DNA from: JAZRUF01 sp045636205
Lineage (GTDB): Bacteria; Bacillota; Clostridia; Oscillospirales; JAAYXM01
Direction of reading: 5' to 3'
Assembly: GCA_045636205.1 (NCBI GenBank)
Contig: JAZTXE010000033.1
Location: 1 to 24,056 of the forward strand
Length of the DNA: 24,056 nt
The notes beneath the pieces were generated by a model. That model saw nothing but the letters and a program-made list of their open reading frames with translations. It made no database searches and was not told the DNA's origin. Every line of letters starts with the position of its first letter. Within the stretch, counting starts at the first letter, position 1. Positions 22,819 to 24,056 of this stretch are shown piece by piece. Both the position numbers and the translations under genes were made by a program.

Positions 22819-24056
22819 TTGTCAGATAAGATTTCTAAGCGTTCAGAAATAGATGAAAAATACAAGTGGAAGCTTGAAGATATGTATTCAAGCGACCAAG
22901 CGTGGGAAGAGGATTTCTCAAAAGTTTCTAAGCTTATGACAAAGATGAGAGACTATTGCGGGAAACTTAGCCAAGGGGCAGATGTGCTCCTTAAATGCCT
23001 TGAGACGAGTGATGAACTCTCAAAATATGCGCTCAAGGTGTTTTGCTATGCGCGGATGCGGCGAGATGAGGATAACCGCAACGAAAAATATCAGGCGATG
23101 ACGGATAGAGCCGCGGCGCTATCGTCCGATGCAGGTGAAGCGAGTGCGTTTCTGTCACCTGAGATTTTGTCACTCGGCAGAGAAACAATCACAAAGTTCT
23201 GCGATGAATGCGAAGAACTTAAAAAGTACGGGCATTTTTTTGACGATTTATTCAGAGAAAAGGAGCATACACTCTCTGCAGAGGAAGAGAAAATATTGGC
23301 GGCGAGCACATTAATTGCAGAGTCACCTTCGGATATTTACGATATGTGGAGCAATGCGGATGTGTCCTTTGGAGAAATTGAAGATTCACAAGGAAATAAG
23401 AGGACTCTTACGCATGGGAATTACATTTCATTTTTGCAGAGCGAAAATCGCACGGTCAGAAAAAATGCGTTTGAAGCGATGTATAAGCAATATAAAGCGT
23501 ATGAGAATACACTCGCTGCGGCATATGCCGGAAACGTAAAGGGTGACGTATTCTATTCAAAATGCAGGAAATACGCATCTGCGTTGGAGATGAGCTTGTC
23601 CGGCGATAATATTGATACAAAAGTATATGACAATCTCATATCCTCTATAAATGACGGGTTGCCGAGCCTTAAGAAATATCTTGAGTTAAGGCGTAAGGTT
23701 ATGGGGCTTGATAAGCTTCATATGTACGATGTATATACGCCTCTTGTATCGGAAAAGAGTGAAAACATTCCGTATGAGAAAGCGTGCGAAATTGTTCTTA
23801 AGGCACTTGCACCGCTGGGTGAGGAATATGTCGAGCAGGTGAAGATGGCTTTCTCGGACGGATGGATTGACGTATGCGAAAACGAGGGCAAAACACCCGG
23901 TGCATATTCATGGGGAAGCAATGACACGCATCCGTATGTTCTTTTAAACTATCAGAATACGATAAATGATGTATTTACGCTGGCTCATGAATTGGGGCAT
24001 GCAATGCATTCGTTTTATACAAACAATACGCAACCGGAGATTTATAAAAACTATCG
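22819..24056 (+). CDS. pepF: Oligoendopeptidase F, 3' end beyond the window
   Basis: Cytoplasmic M3-family zinc metallopeptidase that cleaves short peptides. About 412 codons are present of a family length near 600. The reading frame is open to the window edge. The N terminus (KYKWKLEDMYSSDQAWEEDF) is typical of PepF. The zinc motif HELGH is at 390-394 (23986-24000), followed by AMHS, and YVLLNYQ lies upstream of it. The downstream glutamate that completes the zinc site is outside the window. The start is TTG at 22819, nine bases after AAAGGAGG; an in-frame GTG at 22813 is too close to that site. No terminator separates it from the RlmA-like gene, so it may be part of the same transcript. Confidence 0.92.
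   Translation, partial: MSDKISKRSEIDEKYKWKLEDMYSSDQAWEEDFSKVSKLMTKMRDYCGKLSQGADVLLKCLETSDELSKYALKVFCYARMRRDEDNRNEKYQAMTDRAAALSSDAGEASAFLSPEILSLGRETITKFCDECEELKKYGHFFDDLFREKEHTLSAEEEKILAASTLIAESPSDIYDMWSNADVSFGEIEDSQGNKRTLTHGNYISFLQSENRTVRKNAFEAMYKQYKAYENTLAAAYAGNVKGDVFYSKCRKYASALEMSLSGDNIDTKVYDNLISSINDGLPSLKKYLELRRKVMGLDKLHMYDVYTPLVSEKSENIPYEKACEIVLKALAPLGEEYVEQVKMAFSDGWIDVCENEGKTPGAYSWGSNDTHPYVLLNYQNTINDVFTLAHELGHAMHSFYTNNTQPEIYKNY

Overview
The window is a chromosomal segment of an endospore-forming, anaerobic-type Firmicute, most likely a member of the Clostridia. The grounds are a small acid-soluble spore protein gene, strong AGGAGG-type ribosome binding sites, moderately low GC, a GlpP-type antiterminator, the short HisG plus HisZ arrangement, and an FAD/Fe-S glycerol-3-phosphate dehydrogenase of the clostridial kind. 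I cannot name the species. I see no RNA genes, mobile elements or CRISPR, and no gene-free stretch longer than about 190 bases.

Region 1 (1-4018, + strand) holds housekeeping genes: a four-domain ribosomal protein S1, serine hydroxymethyltransferase (glyA) with its own promoter and terminator, and the AAA+ ATPase RarA.

Region 2 (4019-8595, + strand) is a glycerol-3-phosphate (G3P) operon. A strong promoter is followed almost at once by an intrinsic terminator in the leader. Then come a GlpA-like FAD dehydrogenase with a BFD-type [2Fe-2S] tail, a second FAD/NAD oxidoreductase, a small cysteine-rich DUF1667 protein, the G3P-responsive antiterminator GlpP, and an HAD-IIA phosphatase. The leader terminator is the natural target of GlpP, so the operon looks self-controlled. 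A possible internal promoter just upstream of glpP could supply basal antiterminator.

Region 3 (8605-9459, - strand) is an orphan lipoprotein whose solute-binding domain appears in circularly permuted order: lobe 2 and the C-terminal helix come first, lobe 1 comes last. It is the most unusual gene here. A bidirectional terminator separates it from the glp operon, and back-to-back promoters separate it from alaS.

Region 4 (9647-12651, + strand) is alaS followed closely by a HIT-family nucleotide hydrolase.

Region 5 (12737-14237, - strand) is a three-gene block: a protein of unknown function with a faint Mur-ligase-like pattern, an SSB-like protein with two OB folds and no acidic tail, and an alpha/beta-type SASP. 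Candidate forespore (sigma-G-like) promoters lie before the first and last genes.

Region 6 (14341-22773, + strand) is one compact histidine operon, hisZ-G-D-C-B-H-A-F-I-E, driven by a near-consensus promoter, with an RlmA-like 23S rRNA methyltransferase at its end. It covers every step of the pathway except histidinol-phosphate phosphatase.

Region 7 (22819-end) is the 5' two thirds of a PepF-type oligoendopeptidase, cut by the window edge.
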